Origin: DATBJJ01 sp036556425
GTDB lineage: Bacteria; Acidobacteriota; Vicinamibacteria; Vicinamibacterales; 2-12-FULL-66-21
DNA length: 64,000 nt
Assembly: GCA_036556425.1 (NCBI GenBank)
Contig: DATBJJ010000111.1
Span: 6,047 to 70,046 of the forward strand
Direction: 5' to 3'
The notes beneath the pieces were generated by a model. The model made no database searches. It was not told where the DNA came from and saw only the letters and a program-made list of their open reading frames with translations. Positions 53,790 through 63,738 of this stretch are shown one piece after another; positions within the stretch are counted from its first letter, which is position 1; every line of letters begins with the position of its first letter. The position numbers were made by a program, and so were the translations under genes.

Positions 53790-55138
53790 TACCCTAGATG
53801 CTCTTTGACCTTGCCTGCGATCTCGGACGCCCAATTCTGAATCTCTTCCTGGTTGCGGCCTTCGAGCATGACGCGCAGGAGCGGCTCGGTCCCCGAATAC
53901 CGCACCAGCAGCCGGCCCTGCCCGGCGAGCTGTCGTTCGACGCGCGCCATGGCGGCGGCAATCTCCGGCACCGAGCCCAGATCTTTTTTCTCGCGCACGC
54001 GCACGTTCACGAGCACCTGCGGATACGTCACGAGCTCGGACGCGAGCTCCGCGAGATCGCGGCCCGTCTCCGCCATCACGCGAAGCACGTTGAGCGCCGT
54101 CGCGATGCCGTCGCCCGTGAAGAGGTGCTCAGAGAAGATGATGTGGCCGGATTGCTCGCCGCCGATCGAGAGCCCGCGCTTGACCATCTCCTCCATCACG
54201 TACTTGTCTCCCACCGGGCAGCGCACGATCTGGATTCCGCTCTCGCCGAGCGCAATCTCGAGGCCGATGTTGCTCATCACGGTCGCGACGACGGCATTGC
54301 CGTTCAAGCGGCCGGTCGCCTTCATGTGCCGCGCGCACATCAGCAGGACCGCGTCCCCGTCGACGATGCGGCCCACGCCGTCGACGAAGATCGCACGATC
54401 GCCGTCGCCGTCGAAGGCCACTCCCACCTTGGACCCGTTCTCGCGCACCGCCTTCGACAGCCGCTCGGGATGCGTCGAGCCGCATTCGAGATTGATGTTG
54501 CGGCCGTTTGGCGACGCGGCCAACACCGTGAGATCGAATCCGAGATCCGCGAACAGCTTCGGCGCGACGGTCGTCGTCGCGCCGTTCGCGGCATCGATGG
54601 TGATCTTCATGCCGCCGAGCCGCGCGGGATCGGGAAGCGCGAGCCGGGTGTGCGCCATGTATTCGTCGATGACGTTCGTGCGATCCAATCGCACGGCGGC
54701 CGTATCGGGCACGGACCAGTCGGTCCGCGCGACGATCGACTCGACCTGACGCTCGAGCGCTTCGGTGAATTTCTCCCCTCGTCCCGAGAAGACCTTGATG
54801 CCGTTGTCCTGAAACGGATTGTGCGACGCCGAAATCACGATGCCCGCGTCGAATCCCATCGCGGGCGTCACGTAGGCAATCGCCGGCGTGGGGATCACGC
54901 CCGCGCTCGTAACCGTCGCGCCCTCGGATCCCGCGCCGCGCGCCAGCTCCTGCTCGATCCACTCGCCGGATTCGCGCGTATCGCGCCCGACGACGAAGCG
55001 AAGCGATCGCTTATCGCCATGTGACATCGCGCGAACCAGCGCCGCGCCCAGGCGCGCCACGGTTGGCCGATCGAGCGGATACTCGCCCGCATGGCCTCGC
55101 ACACCATCGGTACCAAACAGGGGACGGGAGGTTGTCAT
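53789..55138 (-). CDS. glmM: phosphoglucosamine mutase
   Basis: A 449-residue enzyme making glucosamine 1-phosphate for peptidoglycan and LPS precursors. Features: LFGTDGVRGHAGEYPLD, phosphoserine loop GIVISASHNPFQDNGIK, metal site AFDGDGDRAIFVD, sugar loop IGGEQSGHIIF and phosphate site VRYSGTEPLLRVM. ATG 55138 overlaps the TGA of cdaR. The order cdaA-cdaR-glmM is the classic c-di-AMP arrangement; in Firmicutes CdaA, CdaR and GlmM interact and tune cyclase activity, so the same is likely here. Confidence 0.96.
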   Translation of the reverse strand: MTTSRPLFGTDGVRGHAGEYPLDRPTVARLGAALVRAMSHGDKRSLRFVVGRDTRESGEWIEQELARGAGSEGATVTSAGVIPTPAIAYVTPAMGFDAGIVISASHNPFQDNGIKVFSGRGEKFTEALERQVESIVARTDWSVPDTAAVRLDRTNVIDEYMAHTRLALPDPARLGGMKITIDAANGATTTVAPKLFADLGFDLTVLAASPNGRNINLECGSTHPERLSKAVRENGSKVGVAFDGDGDRAIFVDGVGRIVDGDAVLLMCARHMKATGRLNGNAVVATVMSNIGLEIALGESGIQIVRCPVGDKYVMEEMVKRGLSIGGEQSGHIIFSEHLFTGDGIATALNVLRVMAETGRDLAELASELVTYPQVLVNVRVREKKDLGSVPEIAAAMARVERQLAGQGRLLVRYSGTEPLLRVMLEGRNQEEIQNWASEIAGKVKEHLG

Positions 55139-56046
55139 TTGAGGGTGATCGTGACGGCGTTGGGCGTCACCGTGCCGACGCCGAATTCCTCGGATGGATC
55201 GACCTGAACTCCAAGAGTATACCGGCCCGGACCCAACCCGGTCAGGTCGACGAACGCATCGACGCTGTCCGGCCTGATCTTGGCGAGCGCCTCTTTCTGC
55301 CCCCGTACTTTGACGCGCACCGTTTCGGGCACGATCCGGACGCTCAGGCCCTGACCAAGGTTTCGCGATCGCACGGGCACGCCGGAAACCTCGTGCTCCA
55401 CGGGCGCGGGCGAGATCTCGACGACGACGGTGACGTTCTGCGGCTCGGCGAGCCGCACGGACGAATCGGCCGCGCCGACCGCCACCACTTCGCGGACCCG
55501 CGAGCTCTTGCCGTTGATTTCGATCGGCTCCGTTGTCGCCTCCGAGACCTCGCGGACGTGGCTTTCGGGACCGACGATCTCGACGGTCGACGGCTCCGCC
55601 GAAATGCGCCCCACGACGAAGCCGGCGGCGGGCTCGCCATCGGTTGCCGGCACGATCGGCACGATGCGCTTCGTCGATCGCTCGATCGTCAGCGACAGCG
55701 ACGGCGGCATCACCTGGGCGACGTCGATGCCGTAGGGGACTCGGACCTCGTCGGTCCGCAGGTGGAACAGCCGCGAGCCGGTCCGGGCGCTCGCGAGATC
55801 GATCATCGCGACGACTTCGCCCGGATCGAGGCGACTCAGCTGCGTCGACGATCCACGCACGCGCACGTCGACTGTGGCGGGAAGGTCGCCGACGATCTCC
55901 AGCGACGACGACAGATTGCGCACGGCCAGCGGCACCCGCAGGCTTCGCTCGACGACGTGTTCGCCGGCGACGGTGAACCACAGCATGCTCGCAAGCGTGA
56001 TGGCGAGCACCTTCAGGCCGAGATGTCGGAAGGGATGGTACGCCAT
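55135..56046 (-). CDS. cdaR: CdaR-like protein with YbbR domains
   Basis: A 303-residue membrane-anchored protein: one N-terminal helix (HLGLKVLAITLASMLWFTV) and three or more YbbR-like beta modules (LPATVDVRVRGSSTQLSRL, VEIVGPESHVREVSEATTEP, VRVKVRGQKEALAKIRPDSV). In the c-di-AMP system it is the extracytoplasmic regulator of the cyclase CdaA. ATG 56046 shares its first base with the cdaA stop (TGATG) and its own stop overlaps glmM. The membrane-side beta modules could sense envelope state; this is family-based inference. Confidence 0.9.
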   Translation of the reverse strand: MAYHPFRHLGLKVLAITLASMLWFTVAGEHVVERSLRVPLAVRNLSSSLEIVGDLPATVDVRVRGSSTQLSRLDPGEVVAMIDLASARTGSRLFHLRTDEVRVPYGIDVAQVMPPSLSLTIERSTKRIVPIVPATDGEPAAGFVVGRISAEPSTVEIVGPESHVREVSEATTEPIEINGKSSRVREVVAVGAADSSVRLAEPQNVTVVVEISPAPVEHEVSGVPVRSRNLGQGLSVRIVPETVRVKVRGQKEALAKIRPDSVDAFVDLTGLGPGRYTLGVQVDPSEEFGVGTVTPNAVTITLK

Positions 56047-56873
56047 CAAAAGTCGTAGGCCTGCGCCACCGGCCGCGGCGATCGCGCGTGCCTTTGCACG
56101 AGCAGCGTCTGGAGCCGATCGCGCAGTTGATCGACGGTGAGATCGCGCTCGAGCCCGCCGTCGATCGCGAGCGCAATCTGGCCGCGCTCCTCGGACACGA
56201 CCACCGCAAGCGCGTCGTTCTCTTCCGTCAGCCCGATGGCCGCGCGATGGCGCGTGCCGAGATCGCGACTGAGCTTCGGATTGACGGTCAGCGGAAGGAA
56301 GCAGGCGGCCGCCGCGACGCGGTTTTCCTGCAGGACGACCGCGCCGTCATGAAGCGGCGAACCAGGCTGGAAGATCGTGACGAGCAGATCGTAGGTGATC
56401 TCCGCGTCGATCGGGATGCCGCTCTCGATGTAGTTCCGGAGGCCGATCTCACGCTCGATCGCGATGATCGCGCCGGTCTTCTGCGACGCCAGCATGCCCG
56501 CGGCGACGACCACCTCCTCGATCGTCTCGAACCTGGCTTCTTGCCGCATGAAGTATCGGAAGAACGGCGCGCGGCCGAAGTGCGCGAGCGCGCGGCGGAT
56601 GTCGGACTGGAAGATGACGATCGCCGCGAACGCGACATACACGAGCACGTTGCGGATCATCCAGTTCAGCGTCTGCAGCGGCGCGAGCCTCGACACGTAG
56701 AACATCGCGACGATGAGGAGCGATCCGACCGCCATCTGTACGGCGCGCGTACCCCTGATCAATTTGAGGAACTCGTAGATCAGGATCGAGACGATCGCGA
56801 TGTCCAGCAGGTCCCACCACCCGACCGGCGGCCGGTAGCGGAGCAAGCTGCTCAGATATTCGTTCACCGTCAC
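56046..56873 (-). CDS. cdaA: membrane diadenylate cyclase
   Basis: A 275-residue c-di-AMP synthase. Three N-terminal helices (LLDIAIVSILIYEFLKLI, MAVGSLLIVAMFYVSRLA, VLVYVAFAAIVIFQSDI) precede a DisA_N/DAC domain. Catalytic motifs are present: GSPLHDGAVVLQ (DGA) and LGTRHRAAIGL (RHR). ERELTVDQLRD-like residues follow at the C-terminus (GGLERDLTVDQLRDRL). c-di-AMP controls potassium and osmolyte balance and the cell wall. GTG start; the gene follows folP by 25 nt. No c-di-AMP phosphodiesterase is in the window. Confidence 0.95.
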   Translation of the reverse strand: MTVNEYLSSLLRYRPPVGWWDLLDIAIVSILIYEFLKLIRGTRAVQMAVGSLLIVAMFYVSRLAPLQTLNWMIRNVLVYVAFAAIVIFQSDIRRALAHFGRAPFFRYFMRQEARFETIEEVVVAAGMLASQKTGAIIAIEREIGLRNYIESGIPIDAEITYDLLVTIFQPGSPLHDGAVVLQENRVAAAACFLPLTVNPKLSRDLGTRHRAAIGLTEENDALAVVVSEERGQIALAIDGGLERDLTVDQLRDRLQTLLVQRHARSPRPVAQAYDF

Positions 56874-56898
56874 ATAGCTTAATGCTTGGGCCAGGATT

Positions 56899-57726
56899 TC
56901 AACACCGGCGAATCCGATCCGCGACGCGCGCGACGTCGGCCATTTCCTTCACGCCGTGCACGCGGACGATGTGCGCGCCGCCGAGCACCGAGGCGGCAAC
57001 GGCCGCCGCCGTTCCCCACTCCCGCGCGTCCGCCGGACGATCGCCGAGTGCCAGCTTCAGATAGGACTTTCGCGAAGGGCCGACGAGGATCGGCCGGTCG
57101 AGGACGGCCAGGCGATCGAGATTCGCGAGCGCCTCGAAGCTGTGCTCCGCTCGCTTGGAGAAGCCGATGCCCGGGTCGACGACGATCGCCGCGCGAGCCA
57201 CGCCGGCCGCGGTGGCGCGCGAGATCGCCGCCTCGAGCTCGGCGACGACTTCGCCCATCACGTCCGCGTACACCGCTTCGCGGTACATCTCCTTCGAGCG
57301 CCCGCGATTGTGCATGAGCACGAGTGCGGCGCCCGATCGCGCCGCCACGCCGGCGAGCGAGGCATCGAACAGAAGCCCGCTGACGTCGTTGACGATCGCC
57401 GCGCCGAGATCCATCGCGCGCCGCGCAACCGACGCCTTGTACGTGTCTATCGACACGGGCGCCGAGCCCTCTCGCGCGAGGCGATCTACGACCGGGAGAA
57501 CGCGCCGAAGCTCCTCGTCCTCGGGCAGCGGCTCCGCCCCGGGACGCGTCGACTCGCCGCCGACGTCGAGGATGTCCGCGCCGTCCGCAATCATCCGCAG
57601 CCCATCGTCCGCGGCTTTCGCGGGGTCGAAGCGGAGACCGCCGTCGGCGAATGAATCAGGGGTCACGTTGATCACGGCCATGATCAACGTCTGCCGGCCG
57701 AGCTCCAGAGGAGCCCGGCCGGGCAA
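56899..57726 (-). CDS. folP: dihydropteroate synthase
   Basis: Condenses 7,8-dihydropterin pyrophosphate with p-aminobenzoate in folate synthesis. Signature segments: MAVINVTPDSFADGG, ILDVGGESTRPGAEPLP, PVSIDTYKASVARRAM, AAIVNDVSGL, IVVDPGIGFSKRAEHSFEAL, LVGPSRKSYL and GAHIVRVHGVKEMADVARVA. The start is uncertain: TTG 57726 gives 275 residues, the usual length; the next candidates are TTG 57687 and ATG 57681, which would start only at MAVINVTP and lose the first strand. The frame is open well upstream, but that part is a shadow of ftsH. It sits between ftsH and cdaA. Confidence 0.92.
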   Translation of the reverse strand: MPGRAPLELGRQTLIMAVINVTPDSFADGGLRFDPAKAADDGLRMIADGADILDVGGESTRPGAEPLPEDEELRRVLPVVDRLAREGSAPVSIDTYKASVARRAMDLGAAIVNDVSGLLFDASLAGVAARSGAALVLMHNRGRSKEMYREAVYADVMGEVVAELEAAISRATAAGVARAAIVVDPGIGFSKRAEHSFEALANLDRLAVLDRPILVGPSRKSYLKLALGDRPADAREWGTAAAVAASVLGGAHIVRVHGVKEMADVARVADRIRRC

Positions 57727-57758
57727 GGGAAGGGAATAGAGCTTCCGAGGTGCCGTGC

Positions 57759-59686
<1,928 letters not shown>

Positions 59687-59690
<4 letters not shown>

Positions 59691-61135
59691 CCTTGGCCTC
59701 CTAACCGCCTTGCTTTCAAGAATATCACGCCTTGCGAAGGCTCCGTGACCCGAAAATCCTCGGCCGCCGGCTCCCCCACAATCCACACGATTCGCTCGGA
59801 TCCGTCGACGACCAGCGGCAGCGAGTCTCTTTCGGTCCTGGCGATTTTGCGATCGACCAGGATGTCCTGGAGCTTCTTGCTCCGTCCGCCCATACCGAGC
59901 GGCCGATACCTATCGCCCGGCTGCCGGGACCGAACGGTCAGCGGCGGCGTAACCCCGCGTACCTTTACGGCGAAGCCGGCGGCGCTGTTACTGGGGTCAG
60001 ACCCCAGCTCCACGCTTACACATTCGAAGGCGGCGGACACAGCCCAGCCGTGGTCGGGCAGAACCACCTCACCTGGTATAGACAGCGAAACGCGGAAAGA
60101 GTTCGAGAACGGCCTCGACGGTTCCCGGCTGAGCACCAGCCGGCTCCCGCGGCGCTCGACGTGCTGACCTGGCAGGCTGACCGATCCGCGCTCGTGCGGG
60201 CTCGCAGCAAGCTCCAGCAGACGCTCGATGTGCTCGTATCCCACGAACCGTCCCGGCTCGATTGCCTCGAGCGCGAGCCGGGCCACGCGGCCCGCCAGCG
60301 CCGGATGAAGCGACCTCAGCGCCGGGACATCGATCTGAACGGTGCTCTCTTTCTCATTCCTTAAGACGATCGAACGCGCGAGATCGATTGCTTCCCCCTG
60401 CAGACGATCTTCGTCATGCCGCGCGATGGCCGCCTCGCGCGCGAGGATCGCCCTGATTTCCGGCGCAAACCGCGCCTCGATGAAAGGCAGCAGCTCGTGG
60501 CGGACGCGGTTCCGCGGAATCGCGACGTCGGCGTTCGTCTCGTCCTCGCGATACGGCTGGGCGAGCGCGTCGAGATATGCGCGCAGCTCGTCGCGGCCGA
60601 TCTCGATGAGCGGCCGGACCGTCCTTCGCGCCAGTGGCGCTTCGGAGGGCAGGCTGGAGACCACCTGCGGATGAATGCCGCCGAGGCCGCGCGGGCCGGC
60701 GCCGCGAAGCAGGCGCAGCAAGAACGTCTCGGCCTGATCGTCGCGCGTGTGGCCCGTCGCGATGGCGGACGCGCCTAGCTCGCCGGCCACGCGATCGAAC
60801 ATCTCGTACCGCGCGCGGCGTCCGGCATCCTCGATCGAGATCCCGCAGCTCGCCGCGAGGGCGCGGACGTCGATCCGCTCCGATCGAAACGGCACGCCAA
60901 GCGTTTCCGCGGTCGCACGGCAGAACCGCTCGTCGTCTTCAGCCGACGGCCGGAGACCGTGATTCAGGTGCGCGGCGCCGGCGACAGCGAACCGGCCTTC
61001 ATCCTCGAGCTCACGCAGGATCCGCAGGAGCGCGACCGAATCGGATCCGCCCGACAGCGCGACGAGCACACGATCGCCGTCGCGCAGCAGCGCGTGACGA
61101 TGAATCGTGTCGAGGGCACGGGAGGTGACGTTCAC
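59687..61135 (-). CDS. tilS: tRNA(Ile)-lysidine synthase, with in-frame REP-like insertion
   Basis: A 482-residue enzyme that attaches lysine to C34 of tRNA-Ile(CAU) so that it reads AUA. The PP-loop VLVALSGGSDSVALL lies near residue 30; HLNHGLRPSAEDDERFCRA, SIEDAGRRARYEMF, ATGHTRDDQAETFLLRLLRG and IPRNRVRHELLPF are all diagnostic. The C-terminal domain has VRSRQPGDRYRPLGMGGRSK and LPLVVDGSERIVWIVGE. Between them ECVSVELGSDPSNSAAG is encoded by a dispersed palindromic element (see repeat at 59990). GTG start at 61135, just after a repeat-rich leader behind a CAU tRNA gene. Its TGA overlaps the ftsH TTG. Confidence 0.95.
59990..60022. repeat. REP-like palindromic element inside tilS
   Basis: ACTGGGGTCAGACCCCA followed by 9 nt and TTACACA, the same core, spacing and flank as at 43181-43213. 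On the minus strand it is translated as CVSVELGSDPS in tilS and CVNTRLGSDPS in the other copy, i.e. the same reading frame with differing residues in the 9-nt spacer region. Confidence 0.8.
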
Positions 61136-61241
61136 AGTGCCAAGGTGCCAGGAGTGCCTAGGTGCCAGGGTGCAGAGTGCCAGGGTGCAGCGTACACCCT
61201 GCACCAGGGCACCGAGGCACCTTGGCACTCTTGCACCCTGA
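61136..61241. repeat. GTGCC-rich degenerate repeats forming a long inverted repeat
   Basis: About a dozen imperfect copies of GGTGCCA or GGTGCAG-like units run from the tilS start to just after the tRNA 3' end. The left half carries GTGCC on the plus strand and the right half on the minus strand around the centre GCGTAC (about 61189-61194), so the RNA can fold into a long hairpin. It could act as a processing signal between tRNA and tilS mRNA, or be a low-complexity expansion. Confidence 0.65.
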
Positions 61242-61244
61242 AAT

Positions 61245-61321
61245 TGGTGCCGGTGCAGGGACTTGAACCCCGGACTCCGCGGATATGAGCCGCGTGCTCT
61301 AACCAACTGAGCTACACCGGC
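61245..61321 (-). tRNA. tRNA with CAU anticodon (tRNA-Met elongator, or tRNA-Ile2)
   Basis: A complete cloverleaf including encoded CCA (61247-61245): acceptor GCCGGTG/CACCGGC, D arm GCTC AGTTGGTTA GAGC, anticodon arm CGCGG CTCATAT CCGCG, variable GAGTC, T arm CGGGG TTCAAGT CCCTG. The anticodon is CAU. The G1-C72 pair rules out a standard initiator tRNA. It could be elongator Met or the tRNA-Ile(CAU) that TilS modifies; these cannot be separated with certainty by eye. It is immediately upstream of tilS on the same strand. Confidence 0.93.
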
Positions 61322-61332
61322 AGGAAACACTA

Positions 61333-61363
61333 AGTATAACAGCCGTCAGCTTTCAGCTGTCAG
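61333..61363 (-). promoter_or_regulatory. promoter of the tRNA-tilS-ftsH cluster
   Basis: On the minus strand TATACT (61338-61333) lies 11 nt before the tRNA 5' end. CTGACA (61363-61358) is a reasonable -35 at 19-nt spacing. The -35 falls inside the AGCTG repeat block. This is the best match to a sigma-70-type promoter in the cluster. Confidence 0.5.
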
Positions 61364-61436
61364 CTAAGAGCATTCAGATCCGAATCCTGCAGCGAAGATC
61401 GGAAACCTCACAGCTGAGAGCTGAGAGCTGAGAGCT
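61345..61436. repeat. AGCTGAGAGCTG-type simple repeat, inverted arms
   Basis: The left arm (61345-61368) reads GTCAGCTTTCAGCTGTCAGC and the right arm (61411-61436) has three copies of AGCTGAG in the complementary sense, so they can pair imperfectly. The right arm touches the queA stop codon (61435-61437). The location between queA and the tRNA promoter suggests a terminator-like or purely repetitive element; there is no T-run. Confidence 0.6.
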
Positions 61437-62493
61437 AGAGAATCAACATCGCGTCCCCGTAGCTATAGAACCGGTACCCCTCCGCGATGGCGGAGCGGTA
61501 GGCGTGGAGCACGCGCTCGCGTCCGGCGAACGCGCTCACGAGCATCAAGAGAGACGACTTCGGCAGATGAAAGTTCGTGATCAGGGCGTTGACGATCTGA
61601 AACTCGAAACCGGGATAGATGAAGATCTCGGCTGATGCGGCGCCGGCGCGAACCGAGCCATCGCCGCGCCGTGCGGCATCCTCGAGCGCGCGCGTTGTCG
61701 TCGTTCCCACCGCGATGATCCGCCGGCCCTCGTTGCGCGCGCGGGCGATTCGATCGGCCGCGTCGCGATCGATCGCATACGGCTCCGGATCCACGAGGTG
61801 ATCCTCGACGCGCGCGGCCTTGACCGGCTTGAACGTGCCGTAGCCGACGTGCAGCGTGATCGCGGCGAGCTCCACGCCCTGCGCGCGAAGGTCGTCGAGG
61901 AGCGCGGTGGAAAAATGCAGGCCCGCGGTCGGCGCGGCAACCGATCCGCGCACTCGCGCGAACACGGTCTGGTACCGCTCGCGATCCGCGGGCGTGTCCG
62001 CGCGCGAGACGTACGGCGGCAGCGGCACGTGGCCGAGCGCGTCGATCGAATCGGTGACGGAGCGATCCGACTCGGACCAGAGGCGAATCGTCCGGCGTCC
62101 CTGGAAGTGCCGCTCGAGCACTTCCGCCATCAACACGCCTCCGGCTCCCTCGAATCGCACCAGCGCACCGGGCTTCAGCTTCTGCCCCGGATGCATCAAC
62201 GCGCTCCAGAGCTCGCCGCGTTCGTCAGGCTCCGTCTGCCGCGACAAGAGCAGACATTCGACCGCTCCGCCGCTCGGCACGCGGCGTCCGAGGAGCCGCG
62301 CCGCGAACACGCGCGTGTCGTTGACGACGAGGAGATCGCCGGCGCGAAGGACGCGAGGCAGGTCGCCGATCCGGCGGTGATCGCATGCGCCCGATACGCG
62401 GTTCAGCACGAGGAGCCGCGACGCGCCTCGGGGAACGGCCTCCTGCGCAATCAGTTCCGGGGGCAGCGGAAAGTCGAAGTCGTCGACCTGCAT
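61435..62493 (-). CDS. queA: S-adenosylmethionine:tRNA ribosyltransferase-isomerase
   Basis: A 352-residue enzyme of queuosine synthesis, moving the ribosyl part of SAM to 7-aminomethyl-7-deazaguanine in tRNA. Motifs: DFDFPLPPELIAQEAVPRGA, LRAGDLLVVNDTRVFAARL, GGAVECLLL, LPPYVSRADTPADRERYQTV, GSVAAPTAGLHFS, ITLHVGYGTFKPV and ITNFHLPKSSLLMLVSAFAG. ATG 62493 chosen where the conserved N-terminus begins. It heads the cluster of tRNA-related genes (queA, tRNA, tilS) and is divergent from the AI-2E-family gene 38 bp away. Confidence 0.96.
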   Translation of the reverse strand: MQVDDFDFPLPPELIAQEAVPRGASRLLVLNRVSGACDHRRIGDLPRVLRAGDLLVVNDTRVFAARLLGRRVPSGGAVECLLLSRQTEPDERGELWSALMHPGQKLKPGALVRFEGAGGVLMAEVLERHFQGRRTIRLWSESDRSVTDSIDALGHVPLPPYVSRADTPADRERYQTVFARVRGSVAAPTAGLHFSTALLDDLRAQGVELAAITLHVGYGTFKPVKAARVEDHLVDPEPYAIDRDAADRIARARNEGRRIIAVGTTTTRALEDAARRGDGSVRAGAASAEIFIYPGFEFQIVNALITNFHLPKSSLLMLVSAFAGRERVLHAYRSAIAEGYRFYSYGDAMLIL

Positions 62494-62531
62494 TGGGTAC
62501 GATTCATGCTCGACGGTTGGACGAGCGTGAC

Positions 62532-63737
62532 ATGGCGACCAGCGAAAAGAAAGCGATTCCACACGCCGTCGAGCCCGACAGGCGACAACCGCCGCCCGAT
62601 CCCGAATCGAGCGCGGAGCGCCCGATCGGCGTACCGATGGACGTTCGCAGCGTCTCGCTGACGATCATCGCGACGCTCGCCGCGATCCTCGTGCTCCAGT
62701 ACGCCCAGTCCGTGCTCATCCCGATCGTGCTCGGGGTGCTCATCGCCTACGCGCTCACGCCGCTCGTGTCCGGGCTCGCGCGCATTTACGTGCCGCGCGC
62801 GATCGGCGCCGCCGTTGCCGTCATCCTGCTCGTGTCGGCGATCGGCGTCGGCGGCTACACGCTGAGCGACGAGGCCCGCTCGATCGTCGCGAACGTTCCC
62901 GTCGCCGCGCGCCGGCTGCGCGATCGCGTGATCGCGTCGCGCAATCAGAAGAGCAGCGTGATCACGCAGGTCCAGCAGGCGGCGAAGGAGCTCGAGAAGA
63001 CCGCCGAGATCGCGACGGTCACGCCGGACGATCAGCGGACGGCGGACGGACGCGTCCAGCCGCAGCGCGTGCAGATCGTCGAGCCGGCGTTCCGCGCGTC
63101 CGATTACCTCTGGATCGGCGGCGTCGGGCTCGTCGGGTTCATCGGACAGTTCGTCATGATCCTCTTTCTCTCGTACTTTCTCCTCGTGACCGGCGATTTG
63201 TACAAGAGGAAACTCGTGAAGATCGCCGGCCCCACGCTGTCGAAGAAAAAAGTGACCGTTCAGATCCTCGACGAGATCAACGCGCAGATCGAGAGCTTCA
63301 TCAGGGTCCAGGTCCTCTCGAGCACCATCGTCGCGGTCGCCACGGCGTTCGCGCTCTGGTGGTTTGGCGTCGAGAACTTCGCGATGTGGGGACTCCTGTC
63401 CGGACTCTTCAACTCGATTCCGTACCTCGGTCCCGTGCTCGTCACGGGAGGACTCGGCATCGTCGCGTTCATGCAATTCGACGATCTGATCAAGACCGCC
63501 TACGTCTGCGGCGTCGCATTCGCGATCACGAGCCTCGAGGGATTCCTGCTGACGCCGACGCTCATGGGCCGCGCCGCGCAGATGAACCCGGTCGCGATTT
63601 TTGTCGGTCTGCTCTTCTGGACTTGGGTCTGGGGCGCATGGGGAACGATCCTCGCGGTGCCGATGCTGATGATGCTGAAAGCGATCTGCGATCACGTCGA
63701 GGATCTGCAGTCGGTCGGCGAGTTACTCGGCGAGTAG
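62532..63737 (+). CDS. AI-2E-family (PerM/TqsA-like) membrane transporter
   Basis: A 401-residue membrane protein. A charged N-terminal tail (about 45 residues) precedes some eight helices (LTIIATLAAILVLQYAQSVL, IPIVLGVLIAYALTPLVSGL, GGVGLVGFIGQFVMILFLSY, LVTGGLGIVAFM). The family signature WGLLSGLFNSIPYLGPVLVT and the tail NPVAIFVGLLFWTWVWGAWG are clear. Relatives export autoinducer-2 or work as ion antiporters; the substrate here is unknown. A predicted cytoplasmic insert (ATVTPDDQRTADGRVQPQ) lies mid-protein. ATG 62532 is the first start past the divergent queA; the stop is 1 nt from the convergent partial gene. Confidence 0.9.
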   Translation: MATSEKKAIPHAVEPDRRQPPPDPESSAERPIGVPMDVRSVSLTIIATLAAILVLQYAQSVLIPIVLGVLIAYALTPLVSGLARIYVPRAIGAAVAVILLVSAIGVGGYTLSDEARSIVANVPVAARRLRDRVIASRNQKSSVITQVQQAAKELEKTAEIATVTPDDQRTADGRVQPQRVQIVEPAFRASDYLWIGGVGLVGFIGQFVMILFLSYFLLVTGDLYKRKLVKIAGPTLSKKKVTVQILDEINAQIESFIRVQVLSSTIVAVATAFALWWFGVENFAMWGLLSGLFNSIPYLGPVLVTGGLGIVAFMQFDDLIKTAYVCGVAFAITSLEGFLLTPTLMGRAAQMNPVAIFVGLLFWTWVWGAWGTILAVPMLMMLKAICDHVEDLQSVGELLGE

Positions 63738-63738
63738 G

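Noticed and set aside
61136..61436. Possible CRISPR-like array from clustered short repeats
   Set aside because: Units are irregular 7-9-mers without spacers of constant length, and no cas genes are present.
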